Shown here: in pieces, positions 1-8,564 of the stretch
Layout: every line of letters starts with the position of its first letter
How positions within the stretch are numbered: position 1 is the first letter of the stretch
Source of the DNA: Gallionellaceae bacterium
GTDB taxonomy: Bacteria > Pseudomonadota > Gammaproteobacteria > Burkholderiales > Gallionellaceae
Length of the DNA: 35,693 bases
Reading direction: 5' to 3'
NCBI GenBank assembly: GCA_030834965.1
Contig: JAUQWW010000085.1
Span: 1-35,693 of the forward strand
Notes under the pieces: model-generated
Told to the model about the DNA's origin: nothing
The model's database searches: none
Seen by the model: the letters and a program-made list of their open reading frames with translations, nothing else
Position numbers and translations under genes: made by a program

Positions 1-1
1 G

Positions 2-24
2 CCCTCCCCCTGCAAGGGGGAGGG
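2..24. repeat. GC-rich REP-like palindrome
   Basis: A near-perfect hairpin, with a C-rich arm ending in CCCCC, a short TGCAA loop and the complementary G-rich arm. The same sequence style recurs at 1515-1613, 34020-34060 and 35401-35465, so this is one member of a dispersed extragenic palindrome family. The window edge cuts any partner copy on the left. Confidence 0.7.
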
Positions 25-94
25 AACCGATGTGCCAGGTTTTTTGGTTTTACTCGTTTGAAACGACTGCCGGAACAGCCAAACCTTACTGAGT

Positions 95-113
95 CCCCCA
101 GCATAGCCGGGGG
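95..113. terminator. possible weak hairpin downstream of the MFS gene
   Basis: CCCCC at 95-99 pairs with GGGGG at 109-113 around a nine-base loop, just past the stop of the minus-strand transporter gene. No convincing U-run follows on the minus strand, so it may be only an mRNA-end stabilising hairpin. Confidence 0.3.
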
Positions 114-128
114 TTTACCCAACTTAAA

Positions 129-1421
129 TTAAAATTCTGGCCTTAACGCAGCACGCCTCCCGCGCCTGACATTCACCCCTGACAGGATCGCCAATCCCAC
201 GAGAAAATAACTGCCGGTAATCAATATGGCCAGGCGATGGTCGCCTTGCGAAATCCAGCTTACCAGACCGTAAGTCACCGGCCCCAATATTGACGAAAGC
301 TTCACCGCCAGCCCCCACAGCCCGAAAAACTCGGCGCGCCGCGTGGCCGGGCTCAACAGCCCCACCAGCGCCCGCCCGGCGGATTGGCTGGCGCCCATGC
401 AGATTCCCGCGAGGTTTGCGGCGGCCCAGAACATGCCGTGGCCTTGCGCAGCCCAGGCCAGGCCGACCATTACGATCCAGCCGGCCAGCGTCAACGCGAT
501 GGTGAGAATATGGCCGATGCGGTCTTGCAGATGACCGAACAGAAAAGCGCCGACGGCAGCGGTGATGTTGACCACGAAGATCAGCATGATGGTTTGCTGA
601 GTCGTGAAGTGCATCGCCTGTTGCGCATAGATCGCAGCGAGCGTGATCACCGCCTGGATGCCCGCCTGGTAAAACACGGTGCATATCAGAAAGCGCCGCA
701 GGTCACGGTAATTCCTTGCGTGATCGAGTGTTTGTTTGAGCCGCGCAAAGGATTCCTGAGCAAGGTTGAGCCCTTGCAGATGCGGCTGCGGCACGGCGCG
801 TTCCTTGAGGAACAGGAAGGTGGGCAAACTGGAAATCGCGAACAGCACGGCGGTAATCAGCATGGTCACCGGCACGAAATCCGCAGCCTGCTGGCCACGT
901 GCCTGCGCCCACGTCACGTATGCGAGGCAGGCGCCCAAGCTGACCAGGCCGCCGACATATCCCAGGCTCCACCCCCATCCGGATACCTTGCCAAGCGCGC
1001 GCCCGCGCGCCAGCTCCGGCAGGAAGGCCGCCACCAGGCTTTCGCCGCTTCCGAAAAAGAAATTGGAAAGCACGATCAGCGGAATGGCGAGCCACAGGCT
1101 GCCCGGTCCCGCAAACGCGAGCAGCGCTGTAAACACGACACAGCCGATGGTGGTCAGCGCCAGCAGCTTCTTCTTGGCGGCATACGCATCCGCATACGCC
1201 CCGATGACCGGCGCAGTGATCATGATCGCAGCATAGGAAACTGCCAGCGCGCCCGTCCACGCGAACGTCGCCCACGGCTGGTTGCCCGCCACCACCGAGA
1301 CGAAGTAGGCATTGAAAATGGCGGTGATGACCACCGTGGTGTAGCCAGAGTTGGCGAAGTCGTACATGGCCCACGCCCATACTTCGCGGGGCGTGACGGT
1401 TTTGGCTAGGGAATGGCGCAT
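129..1421 (-). CDS. MFS transporter, UMF1 (Atg22-like) family
   Basis: A 430-residue polytopic inner-membrane protein with about twelve hydrophobic segments. The N-terminal region around residues 12-40 (WAWAMYDFANSGYTTVV) is the hallmark opening of the UMF1/Atg22-like branch of the major facilitator superfamily, and the length is normal for that family. The substrate cannot be read from the sequence. The gene diverges from a very large acyl-activating/acyltransferase gene, with about 240 bases and a REP pair between them. In E. coli the MFS flippase LplT sits beside the Aas acyltransferase/ligase, so a role in lysophospholipid or lipid import is an attractive but unproven analogy. The ATG at 1421 has no strong Shine-Dalgarno sequence. 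Confidence 0.85.
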   Translation of the reverse strand: MRHSLAKTVTPREVWAWAMYDFANSGYTTVVITAIFNAYFVSVVAGNQPWATFAWTGALAVSYAAIMITAPVIGAYADAYAAKKKLLALTTIGCVVFTALLAFAGPGSLWLAIPLIVLSNFFFGSGESLVAAFLPELARGRALGKVSGWGWSLGYVGGLVSLGACLAYVTWAQARGQQAADFVPVTMLITAVLFAISSLPTFLFLKERAVPQPHLQGLNLAQESFARLKQTLDHARNYRDLRRFLICTVFYQAGIQAVITLAAIYAQQAMHFTTQQTIMLIFVVNITAAVGAFLFGHLQDRIGHILTIALTLAGWIVMVGLAWAAQGHGMFWAAANLAGICMGASQSAGRALVGLLSPATRRAEFFGLWGLAVKLSSILGPVTYGLVSWISQGDHRLAILITGSYFLVGLAILSGVNVRRGRRAALRPEF

Positions 1422-1514
1422 GGTTTTTCTTGACGGTCGTAAGCGAGCGGCGGATATTGTTGACCATTACCGCAATAAACCCAAACAATTCATTAGCGCC
1501 TTGGTATCCGACCA

Positions 1515-1613
1515 TCCCCTCCCCCATGCAGGGGGAGGGCCAGGGAGGGGGTAGAAGCCCCAACTCTTCACTATTCTACCCCCATCCTAACCTTCCCCCT
1601 GCGAGGGGGAAGG
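1515..1613. repeat. REP doublet (REPIN-like) in a divergent intergenic region
   Basis: Two GC-rich palindromes, at about 1515-1538 and 1590-1613, lie in inverted orientation. Each has C-rich and G-rich arms around TGCA or TGCGA. The inner flanks are also inverted copies of each other: GGGAGGGGGTAGAA at about 1542-1555 against TTCTACCCCCATCC at about 1573-1586. The whole block could therefore fold into one long cruciform, which is the architecture of a REPIN. It separates the divergent MFS gene from the acyltransferase fusion gene. An open frame runs through it into the downstream gene, but that frame is not a convincing N-terminus. Confidence 0.75.
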
Positions 1614-1660
1614 AATTGCACCGGCGAGATACGGTTTTCCTGGAGCAAGCGAGGGAGTGC

Positions 1661-4492
1661 ATGGTGAACGCGCGGAACGACACTTCCAGCACGCTGCTGA
1701 CCATCATCCGGCAGCTCGCCGCCGAGTTGCACGCGCGTCCCGAAACAGCCATTGCAGCGACCCTGGACAGCTCACTGGAACGGGATCTGGGCTTCGACAG
1801 CCTCGGGCGGGTGGAACTACTCACGCGCATCGAGCAAACCTTCGGGGTCAGCCTGCCGGAACAGGTATTTGCCACTGCCGAAACGCCGCGCGATTTGCTG
1901 CAGGCGGTTCTGGCCGCCGCGCCTGCCACGGTGCCAACCACGGACGTGCAGAGAATCGAAGCCCCGGTGTGGGTGCAGGCCGTACCGACGGATGCGGTTA
2001 CACTGCCGGAGGTGCTGGATTGGCATGTGCGCGCGCATCCGGAGCGCACGCACATTACGCTGCTGGACTCGGAGGGAAACGAAACCGCATTGTCCTATGC
2101 CGCGCTGCACGACGGCGCACAGGAAGCCGCTGCGGGACTGCTGGAACGCGAAGTGCAGCCCGGCCAGTCCGTGGCGATCATGCTGCCCACCAGCCCCGAA
2201 TATTTCTGCTGCTTCCTCGGCGTGCTGCTGGCAGGTGGAGTCCCCGTTCCCATCTACCCCCCTGCCCGCCCCGCACAGATCGAGGACCATCTGCGACGCC
2301 ATGCAGGAATACTCTCCAACGCGCGCGCCACCATGCTGATTACGGTATCCGAGGCGAAGCCCGTGGCGCGGCTGCTGCGCGCACAGGTGGAATCGCTGCG
2401 CATGATTGTCACGATGGCCGAGCTATCCGGGGTCGGCCGCGCGCCAGGCATCCCGCTCAAGCCAGAGAACATCGCGCTGATCCAGTACACCTCCGGTAGC
2501 ACCGGCAATCCCAAGGGGGTCGTGCTGACCCATGCAAACCTGCTGGCAAACATCCGCGCAATGGGGCAGGCGGTGCAGGCCAGTTCCACGGACGTGTTCG
2601 TGAGCTGGCTGCCGCTGTACCACGACATGGGCCTGATCGGAGCCTGGCTGGGCAGCCTGTACCATGCTTTCCCGCTGGTGGTGATGTCGCCGCTCAGCTT
2701 TCTGGCGCGCCCGGAGCGCTGGCTGTGGGCGATCCACAAGCACCGCGGCACGCTTTCCGCCTCCCCCAACTTCGGCTTTGAGCTGTGCCTGCGCAAGATC
2801 CCGGATGCGGCTCTCGAAGGGCTGGACCTGTCGAGCTGGCGCATGGCCTTCAACGGCGCCGAGCCAGTCAGCCCGGAAACCATCGCCCATTTCGCGCAAC
2901 GCTTCGGCCGCTACGGCTTGCACCCGCAGGCGATCGCGCCGGTATACGGGCTGGCCGAATGTGCGGTGGGGCTGGCGTTCCCGCCGCCCGGACGCGAGCC
3001 GCTGATCGACTGCATCAGGCGCGACAGCTTCATGCGCACCGGCCATGCGGAACCCGCCGGCAGCGATGAGGCGGATGTGTTGCGCATCCCGGCATGCGGA
3101 CACCCGCTTCCCGGCCACGAGATCAGGATCGTGGATGCCACCGGCCACGAACTGGGCGAACGCATGGAAGGGCATCTCGAATTCAAGGGGCCGTCCGCTA
3201 CCAGCGGCTACTTCCGCAACCCGGAGCAGACACGACTGCTGTTTCACGGCGAATGGCTGGACTCCGGCGATTTCGCCTATCTGGCAGAGGGCGACATCTA
3301 CCTGACCGGCCGATCAAAAGACATCATCATTCGCGCCGGGCGCAACATCTACCCCTATGAACTCGAACAAGCCGTGGGCAATATCCCCGGCATCCGCAAA
3401 GGCTGCGTCGCGGTTTTCGGCAGCCCGGACCCCGCGGCCGGCACCGAGCGCCTGGTGGTGCTGGCCGAAACACGCGAGACCGCACCCGCACAACTGGAAC
3501 CTCTGCGCGAACGGATCAACGCGCTGACGCTGGACATACTGGGGACGCCCGCGGACAACATCGTGCTCGCGCCGGTCCACACCGTGCTCAAGACATCGAG
3601 CGGCAAGATCCGGCGCGCGGCCTGCCGTGAATTGTTCGAGAAAGGCGCAGCGCCTGCGCGTGCGGTATGGTGGCAGGTCGCGCGTATCGCATGGGCCGGC
3701 ATATTGCCGCAGTTGCGCCGCGGTGCCCGCGTGGCAGCGGATGTCAGCTATGCCGCATATACCTGGGTGCTGTTCTCTCTGCTCGCGCCTCCGACCTGGC
3801 TGGCTGCCGTTCTGTCGCCCCGCCCCGCCTGGAGCTGGGCGGCAAGCCGCACGAGTGCGCGGCTGTTTGCGCGCCTGACAGGAACACCCATTCTGGTCCG
3901 CGGCCTGGAAAACCTGACACCCGACACACCCTGCGTGCTGGTGACCAACCATGCCAGCTATCTCGATGGTATCGTGCTCGTCGCCGCCCTGCCGGGCAAA
4001 CTCAGCCACGCCGGATACTTCAGTTTCGTGGCCAAGCGCGAACTGGTGGAGAGTTTTATTCCGCGCATTTATCTTGAGCACATCGGTTCGGATTTCGTCG
4101 AGCGGTTCGAATCACAGCGCAGCGTGGAAGACGTGAAACAAGTCGCGCTCTCCCTGCAATCCGGTCGCAGCCCGGTGTTTTTTCCGGAGGGCACATTCAG
4201 CCGCATCCCCGGCCTGATGCCATTCCGCATGGGCGCATTCGTGGTCGCTGCCGAAGCAGGCGCACCTGTCGTACCGGTGGCCCTGCGCGGCACCCGCTCC
4301 ATCCTGCGCGACGGCCACTGGTTTCCGCGCCGCGGCATCATCAGCGTTACGATAGGCAAACCGATTGCACCCGACGAAAAGGGCTGGGCTGCGGCCATAC
4401 ACCTGCGCAACACGGCCCGCGCAGAAATCTTGCGCCGGTGCGGGGAGCCTGATCTTGCGCCGGGAGCGACAGAGGAGCAGGCAGAGGTTTAA
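1661..4492 (+). CDS. trifunctional acyl carrier protein - fatty acyl-AMP ligase - PlsC acyltransferase fusion
   Basis: A 943-residue fusion. Residues 1-85 are an acyl carrier domain with the phosphopantetheine site LGFDSLGRVEL (Ser47). Residues about 110-690 are an adenylate-forming ligase of the fatty acyl-AMP ligase type, with YTSGSTGNPKG at 276-286 and VYGLAE further on. Residues about 740-930 are a PlsC/LPLAT acyltransferase with the NHASYLD motif (Asn763, His764, Asp769) and PEGTFSR (Glu843). The expected chemistry is activation of a free fatty acid, loading onto the fused carrier, and transfer to a lysophospholipid or lysophosphatidate at the membrane. E. coli Aas has related acyltransferase and ligase domains in the opposite order and no carrier domain. 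I place the start at ATG 1661, or GTG three bases on, behind GAGGGAG. The open frame extends upstream to 1430 only through REP sequence. Confidence 0.88.
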   Translation: MVNARNDTSSTLLTIIRQLAAELHARPETAIAATLDSSLERDLGFDSLGRVELLTRIEQTFGVSLPEQVFATAETPRDLLQAVLAAAPATVPTTDVQRIEAPVWVQAVPTDAVTLPEVLDWHVRAHPERTHITLLDSEGNETALSYAALHDGAQEAAAGLLEREVQPGQSVAIMLPTSPEYFCCFLGVLLAGGVPVPIYPPARPAQIEDHLRRHAGILSNARATMLITVSEAKPVARLLRAQVESLRMIVTMAELSGVGRAPGIPLKPENIALIQYTSGSTGNPKGVVLTHANLLANIRAMGQAVQASSTDVFVSWLPLYHDMGLIGAWLGSLYHAFPLVVMSPLSFLARPERWLWAIHKHRGTLSASPNFGFELCLRKIPDAALEGLDLSSWRMAFNGAEPVSPETIAHFAQRFGRYGLHPQAIAPVYGLAECAVGLAFPPPGREPLIDCIRRDSFMRTGHAEPAGSDEADVLRIPACGHPLPGHEIRIVDATGHELGERMEGHLEFKGPSATSGYFRNPEQTRLLFHGEWLDSGDFAYLAEGDIYLTGRSKDIIIRAGRNIYPYELEQAVGNIPGIRKGCVAVFGSPDPAAGTERLVVLAETRETAPAQLEPLRERINALTLDILGTPADNIVLAPVHTVLKTSSGKIRRAACRELFEKGAAPARAVWWQVARIAWAGILPQLRRGARVAADVSYAAYTWVLFSLLAPPTWLAAVLSPRPAWSWAASRTSARLFARLTGTPILVRGLENLTPDTPCVLVTNHASYLDGIVLVAALPGKLSHAGYFSFVAKRELVESFIPRIYLEHIGSDFVERFESQRSVEDVKQVALSLQSGRSPVFFPEGTFSRIPGLMPFRMGAFVVAAEAGAPVVPVALRGTRSILRDGHWFPRRGIISVTIGKPIAPDEKGWAAAIHLRNTARAEILRRCGEPDLAPGATEEQAEV

Positions 4493-4589
4493 ATGATGAA
4501 CGACCGAGGCGTGCCAAGCGGAATTTCACAAGTTGTCAAAACCATTCTTCATGCTGTCGCCAGTTCATTTACGCGCTTCCAGACCGTTT

Positions 4590-5279
4590 CTACCAAACAC
4601 CGGGTATCAATCGATATACCGTCTTCTGCATGTATTCGCGATATCCCTTGAGGTCCCTGATCATCACACGTTCCTCGTCCAGAATTCTGGCAACCAGCAA
4701 AAAGACAATTCCCAGCGCGGGGATCATTGCCCAATACGACCCCAACGCCAACGGCGAAAAGATGAACATCAGCGATTGCCCAAGATACATCGGATGCCGG
4801 ATTAATGCATAGGGGCCGCTGCTGATAACTTTCTGGTCACGTTCCACCTCAACAATGCGGGATGCGTGAGGATTTTCCCGGAAGACAAGGAACACAATGC
4901 CGTAGCCGAGCAATACCAGAATATCGGCAACGATTACCACACCAACGGGGACATGCGACCACTCAAAACGCTTGTCAAAACCGGGCAGCAAAAAAGCGAG
5001 AAAAAAGCTAAAAAAGGCGAGCGTGATGATGCGCTTTTGCGCCGATTCTTTTTCTTTCAACCTCATTCTGCGTTCCAGCAACTCAGGATTGTTTTTAAGC
5101 AAATACGCCAGAACAAACATCATGGGGATAAAGAGGACCGCCAAATATGTCCAGGCTTCCCAGAAGGCAAGCGTACCGGCCGACAGGAACAGCATGGCGA
5201 TCAGCACAGGGAAAGCGATGATGAGCCGTGAAAAAACCAATTTCAGCAACTGGCCTTTTGACAGCTGATTATTACGCAT
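4590..5279 (-). CDS. isoprenylcysteine carboxyl methyltransferase-like membrane methyltransferase
   Basis: A 229-residue integral membrane protein with four to five hydrophobic segments. The C-terminal half carries the ICMT/PEMT-type signature GPYALIRHPMYLGQ, followed by an ILDEERVM segment, which binds S-adenosylmethionine in this superfamily. Bacterial members methylate small lipids or isoprenoid-like acceptors, but the acceptor here cannot be named. The start is placed at the second of two adjacent ATG codons (5279), behind GGAGAG on the minus strand. An open frame reaches back to 5390 without family-like sequence. It converges with the acyltransferase fusion gene, with 97 non-coding bases between the two stops. 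Confidence 0.8.
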   Translation of the reverse strand: MRNNQLSKGQLLKLVFSRLIIAFPVLIAMLFLSAGTLAFWEAWTYLAVLFIPMMFVLAYLLKNNPELLERRMRLKEKESAQKRIITLAFFSFFLAFLLPGFDKRFEWSHVPVGVVIVADILVLLGYGIVFLVFRENPHASRIVEVERDQKVISSGPYALIRHPMYLGQSLMFIFSPLALGSYWAMIPALGIVFLLVARILDEERVMIRDLKGYREYMQKTVYRLIPGVW

Positions 5280-5646
5280 CATCTCTCCATGATTAATCGA
5301 ACCTGAACCGTCGGCATTAAGCGGCCGCTGAACGTCGCGCAACCTGGCCGCAAGGCAGATATAGGGCGGTGTTGGTGCTGCCATGCGCAAGAAACACAGC
5401 CCAGCGGGCCGCCGAAAAAGCAGTACCCGTCAGGAATCCGCGGGCTCTTGTGCACGCGCTATCCAGCTGCAGATGAATTCACTTCCGGTATCGATGGGCG
5501 AATGGTCAAGAGGCAGACAGCGGCGTGTCAATTCGTGCGCAATATCACGCACTTTCCAGGCGAACGCTTGAGCCAGCCCCGGTAGGGGCTGCAAGCATGG
5601 TCGGGGCGCATCAACAAGCCAAAGTCTTGAATTCTTGGGCGCACCG
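5280..5646. other. intergenic stretch holding a gene remnant
   Basis: Between the methyltransferase start and the YqhA stop there is no intact gene. The middle (5430-5595) is the HD-GYP gene remnant described separately. The remaining flanks, 5280-5429 and 5596-5646, show no recognisable feature apart from the GGAGAG ribosome-binding site beside 5282. Confidence 0.6.
5430..5595 (-). pseudogene. decayed C-terminal fragment of an HD-GYP-type gene (paralogue of 7070-8362)
   Basis: The minus strand reads about 50 codons in one frame, ending at a TGA (5430-5432). They match the last residues of the intact gene at 7070-8362: GLAQAFAWKVRDIAHEL against GLAQEFVSKVRDIEHEL, then PIDTGSEFICSWI against SIDTGDEFIRSWI. 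The DNA is also visibly alike, for example ATCCAGCTGC followed by GATGAATTCA. There is no plausible in-frame start, no HD or GYP motif, and upstream similarity fades at about 5595. It appears to be the 3' stub of a duplicated gene whose front was lost. A plus-strand open frame here is only its shadow. Confidence 0.8.
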
Positions 5647-6186
5647 CTAGTGCGCTGCCTGCGGGTGGCTCATCAATCGATCGATGTAGGCAATCGAAAT
5701 CGCAGATACAATAAAAGCCGTATGGATGACCGTCTGCCACAGCAAGGTTTTCTCATCCAAGTTGGGTGCATTGATGAATGATTTCAGCAGGTGTATGGAA
5801 GAAATGCCGATGATGGCCGTGGCAAGCTTCACTTTCAGCACGTTGGCATTGACATGCGATAACCACTCCGGCTCGTCCGGATGCCCTTCCAGGTTCAGGC
5901 GGGAGACGAAGGTTTCATAGCCGCCGACGATGACCATGATGAGCAGGTTGGAAATCATCACCACGTCGATCAGCCCGAGCACGATGAGCATGATCGCTTC
6001 TTCGGTAAGCGTCCTTATGCCCATGACCAGGTGTTCCAGTTCGACCATGAAGTGCACGACATACACGCATTGTGCAATGATCAGGCCAAGATACAGCGGG
6101 ACTTGCAGCCAGCGGCTGCCAAAAAGCACCGTGGTGAGCACTTTGCCGCGTTGCTCGGCGGGTGGAGTGGTGGGAGGTATATTCAT
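5647..6186 (-). CDS. YqhA family (UPF0114) inner-membrane protein
   Basis: A 179-residue protein with three to four membrane segments. It aligns well from memory with E. coli YqhA: SRWLQVPLYLGL near the N-terminus, a central GGYETFVSRL segment (E. coli has SGYENFVSQL), then ISSIHLLKSFINAPN and a C-terminal YIDRLMSH. Length is slightly above the 164 residues of YqhA because of an N-terminal extension rich in Pro. The molecular function of the family is not established. It lies upstream of the HD-GYP remnant and downstream of a cupredoxin gene on the same strand, with about 130 bases between YqhA and the cupredoxin, so co-transcription is possible but not shown. Confidence 0.88.
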   Translation of the reverse strand: MNIPPTTPPAEQRGKVLTTVLFGSRWLQVPLYLGLIIAQCVYVVHFMVELEHLVMGIRTLTEEAIMLIVLGLIDVVMISNLLIMVIVGGYETFVSRLNLEGHPDEPEWLSHVNANVLKVKLATAIIGISSIHLLKSFINAPNLDEKTLLWQTVIHTAFIVSAISIAYIDRLMSHPQAAH

Positions 6187-6319
6187 AATTATTGAACTCG
6201 TGTCATTGGAGGTAATGCGCGTGATTTTATCGCATCAATGTGAAACCTGCGGCGTTAAATTGCTGCTGGAAGTTTGAACAGCAGGAAGAGCTTTCTGCGA
6301 GGCTTTCAAGCTGCCAAGT

Positions 6320-6769
6320 TTATTGAACTTGGTCGAGCGCCTTGGCAAAGCGGTTTTTGTTCATCACCATGGTAGCGCTCTCTTCCGTCGCTATTTTTTT
6401 GGCTTCCTCCAGGTTGATTGCTTTACCGACCTGTACGACGCCGACCATGCCCATGTCTTTATGGGCATCGCAGACATAAAGATAAATGCCTTCTTTTTCG
6501 AGCTTTACCCGGAATTCCTTGTCGAAGGAGCTTTTCCAGGGCTGTGCACCAGAGGGAGCAAGCAGGCTGCGGCTGTTGTGTCCAGGGTTGGCGGGACTGA
6601 AAACAATAGTGTCGTTGACGTTCGCCTTGACAAAAGATGGCTCGAAAGCAAGCTTGCCTTCTGTTGGCGAGCTGTCAGTCATCTTGATCTGGATGTCGGC
6701 GGCATTGACTGAGATTGCGCAAAGCGCGCAGCTCAGAGCGGCAACGATCTGGGTTCTGAGTGGGTACAT
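6320..6769 (-). CDS. pseudoazurin-like periplasmic blue copper protein
   Basis: A 149-residue precursor with a signal peptide ending near VNA-ADIQ (about residue 23). The type 1 copper ligands of the pseudoazurin/plastocyanin fold are all present: His64 in NPGHNSR, then Cys100, His103 and Met108 in VCDAHKDMGM, with the C-x2-H-x4-M spacing typical of pseudoazurin. It should carry electrons in the periplasm, for example to a cytochrome, denitrification or oxidase system, but no partner is encoded nearby. AAGGAGAA sits about five to seven bases before the ATG. The roughly 35-residue C-terminal tail beyond the copper domain also occurs in pseudoazurins. Confidence 0.88.
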   Translation of the reverse strand: MYPLRTQIVAALSCALCAISVNAADIQIKMTDSSPTEGKLAFEPSFVKANVNDTIVFSPANPGHNSRSLLAPSGAQPWKSSFDKEFRVKLEKEGIYLYVCDAHKDMGMVGVVQVGKAINLEEAKKIATEESATMVMNKNRFAKALDQVQ

Positions 6770-7069
6770 GGATATTCTCCTTCAAATTGTCGGCAAAATG
6801 ACCATCGGTACGCGTCCCCACAGGATGGTGAACTTGGCAATAGCACAGTATGCTGCAATAGGGGGCGAATCACGATTTTACGCCGTTTGACAGTCAATCC
6901 AAACATTGCGGCGCTTAAAATTTACATGCAGCAGTTTTCGATGGTTTTCCATGATGATTTGCGCAGACAAAACGCAGGGCTGATTGCACATTAACCCAGA
7001 AAATCGTTGGGGTCGGTCCGTATATTTTCTCGACGGAACGAAATCTTGAGCATCAACGAAAAATGATGA
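6770..7069. other. 300-base intergenic region upstream of the cupredoxin gene
   Basis: This region lies between the HD-GYP stop and the cupredoxin start. It is locally AT-rich at about 6890-6960 and should contain the cupredoxin promoter. I could not identify a convincing sigma-70 pair, FNR box or terminator, so I make no specific regulatory claim. Confidence 0.4.
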
Positions 7070-8362
7070 TCAGGAAGCCGTCAGCTTTAGTGCACGCTTG
7101 ATCCAGCTGCGGATGAATTCATCTCCGGTATCGATGGAAGGCTGATCAAGTGACGGCCAGCGGCGTTTCAATTCGTGTTCGATATCACGCACCTTGCTGA
7201 CGAATTCCTGAGCCAGTCCCTGCAACTCCAGCGCCTCCAGCGTATCGTCGCAGAACATCTCGGCGATCATCTCCGTGCGGTTGAAGTTAAGGCCGGCGTC
7301 TTCCAGTGCACACTTCAGCATATTGATACGCTCATTCAGGAAAATCAGCCGCTTGCTGTCTGTGCAGCCCTGCATTTGGTACTGATAGTCCCTGTCCCAG
7401 GCCGAAAATTGTTCAGCCATCTTTTGCACAATGCCTTGCAACTTGCCGATGCCCACAGATTTGGCCGCGGCCTCTTCCTTGTCTGATTCCAGCACGGAAA
7501 GTATGTGGCCGATGGCAGCTGCATCGAGCTGGTGATGCATATTGAGCTTGAGCATGATCCTGATGCGGCTCGGTTCGGCATCTGCTCCGGAACGATACAG
7601 GCTGCTCACCACTTCAGCCACGGCCAGAAGCCTGCCAAGCCGGCCAAGTTTTTTCTGGTTGATGCCGCTCGGATAGCCGCTGCCATCCAGTCGTTCGTGG
7701 TGCTCCAGTACTGCTGTGCTGACCATCGGATGATATAAATCCGGGAACTCCTGGAGAATCAGAAAAATGGTAAGCGGGTGGGCATAGATGTGTTTGCGCT
7801 CAGACATGGATAGCGAATCCCTGCGCCCAAGCAACTCCGGCTCAATATGCAACTCACCCAGGTCATGGAATATTCCTGCCGTAACCAACTGGATCGATTG
7901 TTGCGTATCGAGTCCTATCTGATGGCCGAGAAAGCCGCAGATGAGTGCGGTTTCCACGCCGTGAGAAAACATTTCTTCCATCCTGTCGCGCGCCACGGCA
8001 AGCTTGAAGCCCAGTGGGGCATTAAGCTGGACCTTGCCTACGGCCTCTGCCAGCGAAAAATTCTCGGGCAAGGTGCGGTGCACGCGTTCAAACAATGGGT
8101 GCTCATGAAGAATTCTCTGCGCAAGTTCAGACAGATCGGAGGAGCTAACCGGATTGCTAATGGAAAGACTTTGCTCAAGGGGAGCGTTTAGCTTGTGGCA
8201 GATGATGCGCTCGTACATCGTGCTGTTGATGCGCGCTCCGGCACTTAGCAGCTTGATGCCATTCTGGGAATAGATATCATGGCTGGCGACGATATCGCGT
8301 GTATCGCCCAATTCGGTGACATGCTTCTTATAGTGCGGGTCGTCTTGTTGCTCTTGAGACAT
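7070..8362 (-). CDS. HD-GYP-type phosphohydrolase (putative cyclic di-GMP phosphodiesterase)
   Basis: A 430-residue cytoplasmic protein without membrane segments. The HD-GYP core occupies about residues 125-265: His134, the HD pair at 166-167 (FHDLGE), His195, HHE at 221-223 and DGSGYP ending in GYP at 229-231. These are the metal-binding and signature residues of the family that hydrolyses cyclic di-GMP. One departure is Glu in place of the usual Lys after HD-x-G. The N-terminal 100 residues and the C-terminal 170 residues are unassigned. A 50-codon copy of its C-terminus survives as a remnant at 5430-5595. The ATG at 8362 lacks a strong ribosome-binding site. Confidence 0.85.
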   Translation of the reverse strand: MSQEQQDDPHYKKHVTELGDTRDIVASHDIYSQNGIKLLSAGARINSTMYERIICHKLNAPLEQSLSISNPVSSSDLSELAQRILHEHPLFERVHRTLPENFSLAEAVGKVQLNAPLGFKLAVARDRMEEMFSHGVETALICGFLGHQIGLDTQQSIQLVTAGIFHDLGELHIEPELLGRRDSLSMSERKHIYAHPLTIFLILQEFPDLYHPMVSTAVLEHHERLDGSGYPSGINQKKLGRLGRLLAVAEVVSSLYRSGADAEPSRIRIMLKLNMHHQLDAAAIGHILSVLESDKEEAAAKSVGIGKLQGIVQKMAEQFSAWDRDYQYQMQGCTDSKRLIFLNERINMLKCALEDAGLNFNRTEMIAEMFCDDTLEALELQGLAQEFVSKVRDIEHELKRRWPSLDQPSIDTGDEFIRSWIKRALKLTAS

Positions 8363-8564
8363 GTTGTCACATGGAAACAGGTTGTCTGGATTATACCCGA
8401 TCCATTCCTCTCACAATTGCACGCCTTCCTTGGCAACTGGCGCATGGAAAGTTTGATGATCAGAGCGGCACCGTCGCAATCTGCATTACAAATTCTGCCT
8501 GTTCGCCTACACTATCGAATGTCCTGATGCGGCATCAATTTTCTGACCTCGATCCCATGAAAAC

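Noticed and set aside
384-1409. 341-codon open frame on the plus strand opposite the MFS gene
   Set aside because: It is antisense to a clear twelve-segment transporter, is very rich in Arg/His/Gln/Glu, and has no family-like motif.
1430-1660. 77-codon N-terminal extension of the ligase-acyltransferase fusion
   Set aside because: It is the translation of the REP doublet and spacer. The carrier domain starts after ATG 1661, which has a ribosome-binding site.
5383-5571. 62-codon plus-strand frame
   Set aside because: It is the antisense shadow of the HD-GYP remnant, whose minus-strand frame matches the intact paralogue.
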